This document shows positions 1-6,666 of a stretch of 42,378 nt of DNA, piece by piece. The DNA comes from a virus: IMG/VR virus record IMGVR_UViG_3300007276_000095, positions 1 through 42,378 of that record. The stretch is one strand, 5' to 3'. Under the pieces are notes generated by a model, which was given only the letters and a program-made list of their open reading frames with translations, searched no databases and was not told the origin of the DNA. A program made the position numbers and the translations under genes. Each line of letters begins with the position of its first letter. Position 1 is the stretch's first letter.

Positions 1-1
1 A

Positions 2-1264
2 ATAGAAGGAATATTAAATGCGAAAGAAGACGGATCGACTCTCAGCTCTATTGAGACTCACGATATTATTTGCCATATTGCTGATGCTGTCCTTGCTGGC
101 GGCATAAGACGTGCGGCTTTAATTAGTTTGTTTAGCGCTGCTGACGATGAAATGATCTCCTGCAAGTCAGGTGATTGGTGGGAAACAAACCCACAGCGTG
201 GTAGAGCTAATAACTCTGCTGTATTAATGAGACATAAAATTACTGAAGAGTTTTTTATGGACTTATGGAAACGTGTAGAACTATCTGGAGCTGGTGAGCC
301 TGGTATTTATCTTAACAACGATAAAGACTGGGGAACAAACCCATGCTGCGAAATAGCTTTGCGTCCGTTTCAATTTTGTAACCTATGTGAAGTTAACGTA
401 TCAGATGTAGTTGATCAAGATGATTTCAATGCTAGAGTTAAAGCTGCAGCGTTTATCGGGACACTACAAGCTGGTTACACTGACTTTCACTACCTACGTG
501 AAATATGGAAAGAGACAACAGAGAAAGACGCACTTATAGGTGTGTCAATGACAGGGATCGGGAGTGCCGCTGTGCTCCAGCTGGATATGAAGGACGCTGC
601 AAGTATCGTAAAGAAAGAAAACGCTCGAGTAGCAAAGCTAATCGGGATAAATAAGTCTGCGCGATGTACAACCGTAAAGCCTGCAGGGACGACATCTCTG
701 GTGCTAGGAACTTCATCTGGTATTCACGCGTGGCATAATGATTATTATGTCCGTAGAATGCGCGTAGGAAAAAACGAGGCTATATATACATATTTATCTG
801 TACACCACCCTGAGCTAGTTGAAGACGAGTTCTTCAGGCCTCATGACACTGCGGTTATATCTGTGCCTCAAAAAGCTCCTGAAGGATCAATACTAAGAAC
901 CGAATCACCGTTCGATACACTTGAGAGGGTGAAGCGTGTTGCTACTGAATGGGTGAAGCCCGGTCATCGTGTTGGTTCTAATTCACACAATGTGTCAGCT
1001 ACCATATCGTTGAAAGATGATGAGTGGGACGCGGCTGGTAAGTGGATGTGGGACAATAGAGATCATTACAATGGTCTATCAGTATTACCATACAATGGTG
1101 GTACGTACACGCAGGCTCCGTTTGAAGACATTGACGAAGCTAAGTTTAATGAAATGTCTAAGGTGTTATCTAATGTAGACTTAACAAAGGTTGTTGAGCT
1201 AGATGACAACACAGATCTGTCAGGCGAGCTTGCTTGCGCTGGCGGTAACTGTGAAGTAGTTTAA
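2..1264 (+). CDS. nrdJ: Adenosylcobalamin-dependent (class II, monomeric) ribonucleotide reductase, 5' partial
   Basis: Ribonucleotide reductase converts ribonucleotides to deoxyribonucleotides for phage DNA synthesis. The reading frame is open from base 2 at the window edge, so the N-terminal part is missing and about 420 residues are visible. The first in-frame start-like codon (TTG at 128) is not the real start, because family sequence such as HIADAVLAGGIRRAALIS precedes it. The active-site segment NPCCEI carries the thiyl-radical Cys and catalytic Glu. KPAGTTS lies further on. The protein ends ELACAGGNCEVV, whose C-x4-C pair matches the redox-active tail cysteines of the monomeric RTPR subfamily. 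No second subunit gene is visible, which fits the monomeric B12-dependent class. It is followed at once by the H1-like gene. The class II assignment is made from motifs, not alignment. Confidence 0.92.
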   Translation: MEGILNAKEDGSTLSSIETHDIICHIADAVLAGGIRRAALISLFSAADDEMISCKSGDWWETNPQRGRANNSAVLMRHKITEEFFMDLWKRVELSGAGEPGIYLNNDKDWGTNPCCEIALRPFQFCNLCEVNVSDVVDQDDFNARVKAAAFIGTLQAGYTDFHYLREIWKETTEKDALIGVSMTGIGSAAVLQLDMKDAASIVKKENARVAKLIGINKSARCTTVKPAGTTSLVLGTSSGIHAWHNDYYVRRMRVGKNEAIYTYLSVHHPELVEDEFFRPHDTAVISVPQKAPEGSILRTESPFDTLERVKRVATEWVKPGHRVGSNSHNVSATISLKDDEWDAAGKWMWDNRDHYNGLSVLPYNGGTYTQAPFEDIDEAKFNEMSKVLSNVDLTKVVELDDNTDLSGELACAGGNCEVV

Positions 1265-1274
1265 TTTAATTTAA
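1260..1274 (+). repeat. TTTAA pentamer repeats in the leader of the H1-like gene
   Basis: Three tandem TTTAA units run from the reductase stop codon into the 20-bp A/T-only leader of the H1-like gene. The same pentamer array is found just upstream of the cupin start (19347-19361, minus strand) and the coiled-coil gene start (39636-39650, minus strand). It stands where a Shine-Dalgarno sequence would otherwise be. Confidence 0.5.
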
Positions 1275-1284
1275 TTTATTTATT

Positions 1285-1476
1285 ATGACAGAATTACAAA
1301 GAATGTACAATGAAATGTTAGTGACCTTAGAAAAAGGTATTAATGATTTAGAAAAGTTTGAAGATGGCAATATGTCAGCTGGAACTAGAGTACGCAAGGC
1401 AATGCAGACAGTTAAAGAGCTAGCTCAAAAGACTAGAATAGCTGTTCAAGAGCAGAAGAATGCTGTGGCTAATTAG
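1285..1476 (+). CDS. Histone H1/Hc1-like small DNA-binding protein
   Basis: This 63-residue protein is helical and rich in Lys, Glu and Ala. Its centre (GNMSAGTRVRKAMQTVKELA) strongly resembles the AAGTRxRKAMQ...LKxLAQ block of the small histone H1-like (Hc1 family) proteins common in Flavobacteriia and other Bacteroidota. Those proteins are thought to bind and compact DNA. The usual Lys/Pro/Ala-rich C-terminal tail of longer Hc1 proteins is absent. The start is the ATG 20 bp after the reductase stop, preceded by an A/T-only leader made of TTTAA repeats and no Shine-Dalgarno sequence. It is co-oriented with the reductase and ends upstream of an intrinsic terminator. Resemblance is from memory of the family; the DNA-binding role is inferred. 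It may act on host or phage chromatin. Confidence 0.75.
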   Translation: MTELQRMYNEMLVTLEKGINDLEKFEDGNMSAGTRVRKAMQTVKELAQKTRIAVQEQKNAVAN

Positions 1477-1485
1477 ATAGCTATA

Positions 1486-1513
1486 ACGTAAACGATAATC
1501 ATTATCGCTACGT
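1486..1513. repeat. 28-bp imperfect palindrome in the convergent intergenic region
   Basis: The arms CGATAAT and ATTATCG flank a single C (1493-1507). They are framed by ACGTA (1486-1490) and TACGT (1509-1513), giving a nearly continuous dyad with a small asymmetric bulge (AA against C). In RNA it could form an 11-bp hairpin with a 5-base loop. On DNA it could be a binding site for a dimeric protein. It has no T-tract, so it is not a standard terminator by itself. Confidence 0.6.
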
Positions 1514-1523
1514 AAAGCGCTTT
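1514..1523. repeat. Perfect 10-bp palindrome AAAGCGCTTT
   Basis: This directly follows the larger palindrome in the junction between the convergent gene clusters. A 10-bp palindrome can arise by chance. Its position next to two other inverted repeats within 100 bp is what makes it worth recording. No function is assigned. Confidence 0.35.
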
Positions 1524-1538
1524 GCTTATGTCAATTTT

Positions 1539-1578
1539 ACGGTCCATAGGGTTATAATCACCTTGTGGGCCGTTTTTT
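1539..1578 (+). terminator. Intrinsic terminator of the plus-strand module
   Basis: The arms ACGGTCC (1539-1545) and GGGCCGT (1567-1573) form a 7-bp stem with one G-U pair. A run of five further T follows (1574-1578). It lies downstream of the reductase and H1-like genes. The loop is long (about 21 bases) but contains further short complementarity. On the minus strand the same hairpin is not followed by a T-tract, so it does not look like a strong bidirectional terminator. Confidence 0.65.
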
Positions 1579-1603
1579 ATATTAAGTAATTGTTAAGAGA
1601 TTG

Positions 1604-2476
1604 TTATTTCTCACCACACTTTTTACTAGGATCGTTTACTTGCCTCCATTCTTCTTTCTGAAACCAATCTCTAAGTGTAGCGCCTTTCTTTCTAGCTCCT
1701 TTTACATTCGTTTTAGACGATCGTTTGTACTTACCACTTGCTCCCGCTGACTTCTTAGCACTAACAAGCTGTTGTTTTTTAGAAGATGATAATCCTTTAA
1801 TCTTAGCTGCTGGTAAACACGTTTTTGTAGTTCCCCCGCCTTTTTGTTTCTTTTTAATAGGGCTTGATTTCTTACAACTACCTTTAGATCCTTTAGCCGT
1901 ACCAGATACTCTTTCGTATCCTTTCCAACACTTCAAAGGACTGCTAGGCTTAATATGCTCGTACATGTCTTTACCCAGCTGTTCACCTAACTTACTGTCA
2001 GATTTATAATGAGCATGGGCCACGTTTCTACTATAAGATATATCTTTGCCGACTTTTATGAAGTCTTTGGCTAAAGTAGGATATTTATCTCCTAGAAGTT
2101 TAGCTATTAATATACCTTGAGCAGAATGACCCGACGGATAAGATGGTGTTTTCATTGAATCAAGTTCTTTGTCATCAAACTTTATATTGTTTTTCCTAGC
2201 AAGAACTTTAGGCCTAGGTCTATTGTGGTGTTTTTTTATTTTAAGTATAACTTTAGCAGATTCATCTAATATTTTATCTATATCAGATCCGTCTATAGTT
2301 ATATCTTTTTTCTTAGCTATTTTTTGAAAACTAGATTTAACGTCATCTTTTTCTTTAACAAACCTTTCATTAATAGGTATTTTATTCAACTCTTTTATTT
2401 CTTGAGTTGTTTGAAAAGAATCATCATTAGGAGGCTTCTTATCTAAGTACTTTTGTATGTTAAAGTCTTTAAACAT
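1604..2476 (-). CDS. Soluble PAP2-superfamily phosphatase with basic Cys-containing C-terminal modules
   Basis: All three PAP2 (acid phosphatase/haloperoxidase) motifs are present. Numbered from an upstream ATG at 2503 they are: K88-x6-R95-P96, P123-S-G-H126, and S158-R159-x5-H165-x3-D169. The two His and the Arg/Lys residues form the phosphate site in this family. There is no membrane segment, so this is a soluble enzyme rather than an integral lipid phosphatase. After residue 190 comes a very basic tail with CWKGYERV...GSCKK, SSPIKKK, CLPAAKIKGLSSS and DWFQKEEWRQV...CGEK, reminiscent of DUF5872-like modules. I prefer the ATG at 2476 because it overlaps the upstream stop as TAATG; the ATG at 2503 would add nine residues and a 28-bp overlap. 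It is the last gene of the late operon. The substrate is unknown. Confidence 0.85.
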   Translation of the reverse strand: MFKDFNIQKYLDKKPPNDDSFQTTQEIKELNKIPINERFVKEKDDVKSSFQKIAKKKDITIDGSDIDKILDESAKVILKIKKHHNRPRPKVLARKNNIKFDDKELDSMKTPSYPSGHSAQGILIAKLLGDKYPTLAKDFIKVGKDISYSRNVAHAHYKSDSKLGEQLGKDMYEHIKPSSPLKCWKGYERVSGTAKGSKGSCKKSSPIKKKQKGGGTTKTCLPAAKIKGLSSSKKQQLVSAKKSAGASGKYKRSSKTNVKGARKKGATLRDWFQKEEWRQVNDPSKKCGEK

Positions 2477-2775
2477 TATTTTTTTAATTGACCCTTGGTA
2501 CATCTAACACCCCAGCCAGAAGCATAAGCGCTAGGCCAAACTTTAAATTTCTTTTTAGCACGAGCTTTACATGAAGGGCTAATCTTACCTTTCATTGGTG
2601 ATTTCATCTTTACAGCCGTCTTCGGTCCACGACCTTCATTGTCAGGGTGGAATCTAGAAGACTTGTTCATCTCGCCTACTTCTCTACCTTGAGACTTAGC
2701 TACTTGCTCTTCAGGCGAAAGACTTTCGTCTTTACCTTGCATTTTAAACGGATTATTTTTTTGTACGTATGCCAT
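2476..2775 (-). CDS. KNNPF-tagged small basic protein with PSAYASG/Cys module
   Basis: This is a 99-residue, strongly basic protein. It begins MAYVQKNNPF, the decapeptide shared with two other small proteins of this window. The middle contains KSPMKGK. The C-terminal part (SCKARAKKKFKVWPSAYASG, then WGVRCTKG) is a short basic module with two Cys that I associate with small proteins of large marine phages. I cannot assign a biochemical activity. The charge suggests nucleic-acid binding, and the tag suggests delivery to a shared partner, possibly the virion. It sits between another tagged gene and the PAP2 gene, whose start overlaps this stop (TAATG). No catalytic motif or membrane segment is visible. 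Confidence 0.8.
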   Translation of the reverse strand: MAYVQKNNPFKMQGKDESLSPEEQVAKSQGREVGEMNKSSRFHPDNEGRGPKTAVKMKSPMKGKISPSCKARAKKKFKVWPSAYASGWGVRCTKGQLKK

Positions 2776-2785
2776 GATTTTTTAT

Positions 2786-3178
2786 TTAACAGTTCCACCT
2801 TCTTCTAGCGGCTTTACCTCTCTCGCCGGTCCAGCCTTTTGATCTAGCACAAAATGATTTTCTTCTATTAGCAGCTTTGCTACCAGGTTTTAGTTCAGAT
2901 GGTTTTTTAGTTACAGCGGTTTGAAGTTTACTACCTGGGTTGTTTCTTTTATATTCATTAACTCCTTTCTGTGTCATACCGCCTCCAGCAGCAGCACCTG
3001 TACCAGTTGGCTTAGCCTTGTTAAAGTTTTTACCAGGCCCGATAGTTCTACGTGGATCAGCCTTTTTAAACGGATTGTCTTTAGTTCTATCGTCACCCGG
3101 ATCACCACCCTGCGTAAAAGTTCTACGTCTACCACAGCTAGTTACGGGAAAAGGATTGTTTTTTTGTTTATACGCCAT
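2786..3178 (-). CDS. KNNPF-tagged small basic protein with FCARS...RRRWNC module
   Basis: This is a 130-residue, highly basic, Gly/Lys/Arg-rich and probably disordered protein. It starts MAYKQKNNPF and has a second related copy, KDNPFKK, near residues 34-40. The C-terminus, from about residue 107 (SFCARSKGW ... GKAARRRWNC), is a Cys-bracketed basic module unlike that of the downstream tagged gene. An NNPG sits near residue 80. No enzyme motif is visible. The combination of common tag and variable basic module suggests a DNA-binding virion or cargo protein, which is inference. It starts just inside the stop of the preceding fibre-associated gene. Confidence 0.8.
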   Translation of the reverse strand: MAYKQKNNPFPVTSCGRRRTFTQGGDPGDDRTKDNPFKKADPRRTIGPGKNFNKAKPTGTGAAAGGGMTQKGVNEYKRNNPGSKLQTAVTKKPSELKPGSKAANRRKSFCARSKGWTGERGKAARRRWNC

Positions 3179-3558
3179 TATTCGTTGTTTGATTTAAAAG
3201 CTGACACAAATTTAGTATCACTTATTATTGAGTATTCGAAATAAATTGTAGCAGCAGCACTGCAGTTCACAACGACAGAGTACGCATCCGTAAAATGCAT
3301 GTTTGAATCTATGATAGTATTTATTGTTCCAGAATATACTTTAGCACCGCTACAAACGGTTATAGATTTAACGCTCTGATCTTTAACATCTTCTGCAGAT
3401 AGAGTTATAGCTACATCACCATCGTTTAGTAACCCTGTTAACACAATCCTGTTTAAAGTCATTCTTTGCACAGCTGAGGTTCTTGGGTTGTTTATTCCTT
3501 TCCCAGTCAGCAGCGTAGAGTCTGTGCCTGCCGTTATTTTTTTTACTATAACACCCAT
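3178..3558 (-). CDS. Small beta-rich structural protein, probably fibre or decoration associated
   Basis: This 126-residue protein is predicted to be mainly beta strand. It has alternating hydrophobic residues, many Ser/Thr/Val and no charge clusters, and ends YFEYSIISDTKF. The style resembles the 132-residue protein at 5800-6198, which ends VEYAYFTRS; both may be small virion surface proteins. I do not recognise a named family. It lies directly downstream of the fibre gene and a tiny ORF. A fibre-tip, fibre-chaperone or head-decoration role is possible, and the sequence does not decide between them. Confidence 0.7.
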   Translation of the reverse strand: MGVIVKKITAGTDSTLLTGKGINNPRTSAVQRMTLNRIVLTGLLNDGDVAITLSAEDVKDQSVKSITVCSGAKVYSGTINTIIDSNMHFTDAYSVVVNCSAAATIYFEYSIISDTKFVSAFKSNNE

Positions 3559-3571
3559 TTATATATTGTTT

Positions 3572-3730
3572 CTATTTAGGCTTGTTTTCTATACCAGCCG
3601 CAATTATTATTTTATCTACTTTGTCTTTAATAATTTCAATAGCTTTTGTTAGCTCTTCAATTTTTTCAGCGTCAGTAGATTTTGATTTAATATCTTTTGT
3701 GTCTATATTGTTTTCTATTTTATCTATCAT
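3572..3730 (-). CDS. 52-residue coiled-coil protein translationally coupled to the tail fibre
   Basis: A short ORF encodes a 52-residue, Lys/Glu/Ile-rich helical protein beginning MIDKIENNID and ending GIENKPK. Its ATG overlaps the stop of the fibre gene as ATGA (bases 3730-3727), the usual sign of translational coupling. It fills what would otherwise be a 168-bp gap in a genome with almost none. Heptad-like spacing of Ile/Leu around residues 22-45 suggests a coiled coil. It may be a small fibre chaperone or assembly factor, but no family is recognised. Confidence 0.6.
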   Translation of the reverse strand: MIDKIENNIDTKDIKSKSTDAEKIEELTKAIEIIKDKVDKIIIAAGIENKPK

Positions 3731-5331
3731 GCTACGTAACCTAATATTGTTATGTTAAACCTTAATTGTGGCGTGCCATTAGTGCAACCAACTCCTACGT
3801 ATATTACTTCTCCTGCGCTTACAGCTCCTCCGTCTGTTATGGTCATGTCATTAAACTCGTTTTGATTAGCGCCAGTAACAGTAGCGTCAGATCCTATAGC
3901 TGTAACAGTTGTGTTACCGGACAATTCGCTAGCTGTTTTAAAACACTGCGTTATTAAATTATCACTACTACCATTTGTTCTACAATTAACTCTAACTTCT
4001 ACTTTAGATAAATTCACAGGTACTGGCCAACCACAGTTAACTTCGTTTTTAGTAACCTGTCTAGTTCCGCTAGTTGGAACCGTAACACCGCCCCAATTAA
4101 AATGGTAGTTACCGTATGAACTATGTCCTATGTGAACCTCTCCGCTAGTAGCAGACACAACATATCCGTTAGTAGAAAATGTTATAAAGTTTGTTCCAGA
4201 GCTACCGTTAGTTGTTATTTCCCTACCTTCAATTGTTGCTTTACCAGCCGCGGATCTTGCTATTGTAGTGTCGTCTGCGTGACCAAGCTCTATTGTTCCT
4301 AAGCCAACCGCAGTTGATGTTGAGGCCACTAAGTTTGTAGCTGTAGCAGCGTTGCCTGTTGTGTTTTGATTTAACGTGGGTATGTTAGCGGCGTTAATTG
4401 TTGCTGTGCCGCTTATATCATTATCCCAGCGATAATGTTCAGCTGCTACAAAATTTGCAAGTGAATCATGATCTATTGTTCCTTGTGTAGCGACTTGTAT
4501 TACACCTGAGCTATTAACAAACAAAGTTGATCCAGTAGTTATACTTCCGTCTAGCTGTAAGTTACCAACGTTGTCAAAAACTGCTATTTCAGCCGTAGAA
4601 TTAGGAACAGAACCAGAACTTCCTGTTACGCTAGATAAAAATCTGATGCTACCGCCAGCAGCATTACCAGTGCTTTGACCTCCTTGTAAAGTTAAATTTG
4701 CTCCAGCTACGTTAGAACCAGATGAAGCAGAAGGACCAACAGTCATAGAAACAGTTCCTGGCGTTAACACTTGCCCACCAGTTGAATTAGTGTCTCCAAT
4801 GGTAAGTTGATCTATGTCAACTCCACCGCCTGGAGCAAAGTTTGAGTAAGTTAAATGAGCTGAAGCTTCTATAGCTCCAGATCCGTTACCTAGCAACACC
4901 GCGTTATCAGTTAAAGAGGCTGCCCCCGTGCCACCTTTACCAACAGGTAAAGTTCCTGTAACTTCGTCGGTTAAATCAACGCCACCAGATTTTATGCTAA
5001 CAGCGCCAGATGAAACGCTAAAATTACTAGAGCTAAAACTAGCAGCTCCTTTAGCAGAAGTACTAGCATCGGCTAAATTTATAGTAACATCTCCCGATGT
5101 ACCTCCGCCGGTTAAGTTTGTTCCTGCTACAACACTAGTGATGTCGCCTTCTGTAGAGCTACCACCGATGTCGGATAGAATTTCTGAACCAGTTCTAAAT
5201 GCTATAGAACCATTTTCTTTTTGTACTAAAAACCTGTTTGTATCACTCTCAGCATTAGATATGTTGTCTAAAAATACGTCCTTAACGAATCTAGATACCT
5301 TCTGTTGTATGTTTAGGTTTTTGTTTTTCAT
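3727..5331 (-). CDS. Tail fibre / receptor-binding protein
   Basis: This 534-residue protein has the composition and repeats of phage fibres. The N-terminal segment (residues 1-55, ending FRTGSEILSDIGG) probably anchors it to the virion. It is followed by Gly/Ser/Thr-rich beta repeats, including LPVGKGGTGAASLTDNAVLL and NQNTTGNAATATNL, both recurrent fibre repeat types. The C-terminal 150 residues are Asn/Thr/Gly-rich beta sequence and are the likely receptor-contact region. No chaperone or autocleavage signature is evident. It overlaps the upstream DUF5675 gene by one base (TAATG) and the downstream 52-residue ORF by four. Carbohydrate binding is presumed but no lectin motif is recognised. 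Confidence 0.82.
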   Translation of the reverse strand: MKNKNLNIQQKVSRFVKDVFLDNISNAESDTNRFLVQKENGSIAFRTGSEILSDIGGSSTEGDITSVVAGTNLTGGGTSGDVTINLADASTSAKGAASFSSSNFSVSSGAVSIKSGGVDLTDEVTGTLPVGKGGTGAASLTDNAVLLGNGSGAIEASAHLTYSNFAPGGGVDIDQLTIGDTNSTGGQVLTPGTVSMTVGPSASSGSNVAGANLTLQGGQSTGNAAGGSIRFLSSVTGSSGSVPNSTAEIAVFDNVGNLQLDGSITTGSTLFVNSSGVIQVATQGTIDHDSLANFVAAEHYRWDNDISGTATINAANIPTLNQNTTGNAATATNLVASTSTAVGLGTIELGHADDTTIARSAAGKATIEGREITTNGSSGTNFITFSTNGYVVSATSGEVHIGHSSYGNYHFNWGGVTVPTSGTRQVTKNEVNCGWPVPVNLSKVEVRVNCRTNGSSDNLITQCFKTASELSGNTTVTAIGSDATVTGANQNEFNDMTITDGGAVSAGEVIYVGVGCTNGTPQLRFNITILGYVA

Positions 5332-5798
5332 TAATCATGATCTATGTAGTCGATAGTTACTTCTTCGCCTTGCTCAATAGCTTTAGCAATGCTTGGGTAA
5401 ATTCGCTTGTACGCGTTAACAGATTTACCAACAAACCCGTCTCTAAGTATAAGATTGTTTTCTTGACTATCCCCAACGATAAGACACCCAGCAGTATGCT
5501 CATCAGTGTTTCCAGTGTGAATAAGAATATACTCAAAGCCAGGAACATCAATGATATGAAGCATACCACGATGTATACCAGGATATTTTTTATCGTACCT
5601 CGCATGAAATCCTCCTTCTTTTCTTAGTTCTATTTTATATGTACCAGCAGGTATTCTAGTCTCGCCTTTTACTTTTAAAGCCCTTTGTTCGTCTTCCAAA
5701 GTGTAACATAAAAAATGTCTACCTAAATCGTTTACTTCAAACAATAGGCCATGCGTGCAATCTACTTGCGAGCTAAATCTTAAAACTTCTAACTTCAT
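5331..5798 (-). CDS. DUF5675-family protein, candidate peptidoglycan-active enzyme
   Basis: This 155-residue protein matches my recollection of DUF5675. It has RIPAGTYKIEL (residues 49-58), then VPGFEYILIHTGN, then DEHTAGCLIVGD (residues 99-110). The conserved His94, His101 and Cys105 are arranged loosely like the His/Cys centre of L,D-transpeptidase-type enzymes. That is why the family is often suspected of acting on cell walls, but activity is not established. It lies just downstream of three small membrane/coiled-coil proteins with holin and spanin features, making it the best endolysin candidate in the window. There is no signal peptide. Confidence is high for the family, moderate for the role. 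Confidence 0.75.
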   Translation of the reverse strand: MKLEVLRFSSQVDCTHGLLFEVNDLGRHFLCYTLEDEQRALKVKGETRIPAGTYKIELRKEGGFHARYDKKYPGIHRGMLHIIDVPGFEYILIHTGNTDEHTAGCLIVGDSQENNLILRDGFVGKSVNAYKRIYPSIAKAIEQGEEVTIDYIDHD

Positions 5799-5799
5799 G

Positions 5800-6198
5800 T
5801 TACGATCTAGTGAAATAAGCGTATTCTACCAATATCGTTTGAGTGCTGCTACTGATTGCGGTTACAGCAGCGCTAGCCACTATTGGAACCCAAGCCCATT
5901 CGTTTGGATTTACACGTAAAACACTGTTGCCACCTATTGAAACTTCAACAATATTAGTTGTAGAAGTTGTTCCGTCAGACTGTAAAGCTGTGTTTTTTAC
6001 ATATAAAAACTTTACTTCTGCAGAGGAAGGTATTAGTGTTACAGCTGCTCCGCCAGAAACGTTTATCGCGGCTCTACTTACACCAACGCCTGGAACGGCG
6101 TCTACGGTTAACGTGTCTGATTCTGTCAAAGCTAGAGGGTTAGTCGATACTTGACCAGCGGCAGCTGAAAGTGTTAATGTTGCTTTTATTGTTGGCAT
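5800..6198 (-). CDS. Small beta-rich virion protein of unknown function
   Basis: This 132-residue Ala/Ser/Thr/Val-rich protein is probably all beta. Segments such as VEVSIGGNSVLRVNPNEWAW and VEYAYFTRS look like alternating strands of a small surface or decoration protein. There is no catalytic motif, signal peptide or membrane helix. It lies between the putative spanin-like gene and the DUF5675 gene, two bases upstream of the latter. It resembles in style, but not clearly in sequence, the 126-residue protein at 3178-3558. A virion role is inferred from composition and location. Confidence 0.7.
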   Translation of the reverse strand: MPTIKATLTLSAAAGQVSTNPLALTESDTLTVDAVPGVGVSRAAINVSGGAAVTLIPSSAEVKFLYVKNTALQSDGTTSTTNIVEVSIGGNSVLRVNPNEWAWVPIVASAAVTAISSSTQTILVEYAYFTRS

Positions 6199-6224
6199 GT
6201 TATTTTACTTTAAATTATTTCTGC

Positions 6225-6452
6225 TTATTTATCTTTCTTGCAAGAATTCAATTTAGCAATTTCTTTTTCTAATTCAACAATACGATCTTCGTTCTCGTTG
6301 ATTATTTTTATTTTTTTTTCAAGCCTTTGCTCTAAGACTACTATGTCTTCGTCGAGTTGACCTATTTGACTATAGGCTATACCCATAGTAAATATAATAC
6401 CTATTATCCATATTATATTACCTACTGATATTTCTAGGTTTTTACTTATCAC
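6225..6452 (-). CDS. Small membrane-anchored coiled-coil protein, possible i-spanin
   Basis: This 75-residue protein has one N-terminal transmembrane helix (about residues 10-29, VGNIIWIIGIIFTMGIAYSQ). A long charged coiled coil then runs to the end (EQRLEKKIKIINENEDRIVE). An N-terminal anchor with a periplasmic coiled coil is the topology of inner-membrane spanins, which act in outer-membrane disruption at lysis. No partner lipoprotein was seen nearby. The gene overlaps the upstream membrane-protein gene by 11 bases. A structural coiled-coil role remains possible. Confidence 0.65.
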   Translation of the reverse strand: MISKNLEISVGNIIWIIGIIFTMGIAYSQIGQLDEDIVVLEQRLEKKIKIINENEDRIVELEKEIAKLNSCKKDK

Positions 6453-6666
6453 TTCTTTTAATGAACTCTAGTATTATATCAATTTTTTTCATCATCTCGT
6501 TTATATTGTCTGCAGCTTTCTCGTGGTGTCGTGAAAACTGATTTTTAACTTCATATAAACTAAACACTAAAAATCTGTATAATGCGTACAGAGCACCTAA
6601 AAGTAACACTAATGGTAATCCGTAACCTTCTATTAACTTTAAGATTTCTTCCATATTACGATCCAA
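6442..6666 (-). CDS. Small single-span membrane protein, possible holin
   Basis: This 74-residue protein has a hydrophobic helix at about residues 13-35 (GYGLPLVLLLGALYALYRFL) and a charged amphipathic C-terminal half (EKAADNINEMMKKIDIILEF). This layout is seen in small holins of the BhlA/UviB type, though similarity is by topology only. It overlaps the genes on both sides by about 11 bases, forming a compact set of three small membrane-linked proteins upstream of the DUF5675 gene. Confidence 0.62.
   Translation of the reverse strand: MDRNMEEILKLIEGYGLPLVLLLGALYALYRFLVFSLYEVKNQFSRHHEKAADNINEMMKKIDIILEFIKRSDK

Larger units (their letters stand above)
1477..1603. other. Convergent intergenic junction between the plus- and minus-strand modules
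   Basis: This 127-bp stretch is the only real non-coding gap in the window. It holds a 28-bp imperfect palindrome, a 10-bp palindrome and an intrinsic terminator for the plus strand. No clear T-tracted terminator for the minus-strand operon is visible, and no promoter is expected between converging genes. Confidence 0.7.

Noticed and set aside
128-1264. TTG at 128 as the start of the reductase gene
   Set aside because: The frame is open to base 2 and the upstream residues are clear reductase sequence; 128 is only the first start-like codon in the window.
1539-1578. Bidirectional terminator for both modules
   Set aside because: On the minus strand the stem is followed by AAAATTG, not a T-tract.
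5357-5605. 82-residue hydrophobic minus-strand ORF inside the DUF5675 gene, which looks like a membrane protein
   Set aside because: It is an out-of-frame shadow of the DUF5675 coding sequence; the main frame has conserved family motifs, so an embedded lysis gene cannot be supported here.
5800-6198. A transmembrane or signal-bearing lysis protein
   Set aside because: The hydrophobic stretches are short alternating beta strands, not a continuous helix.
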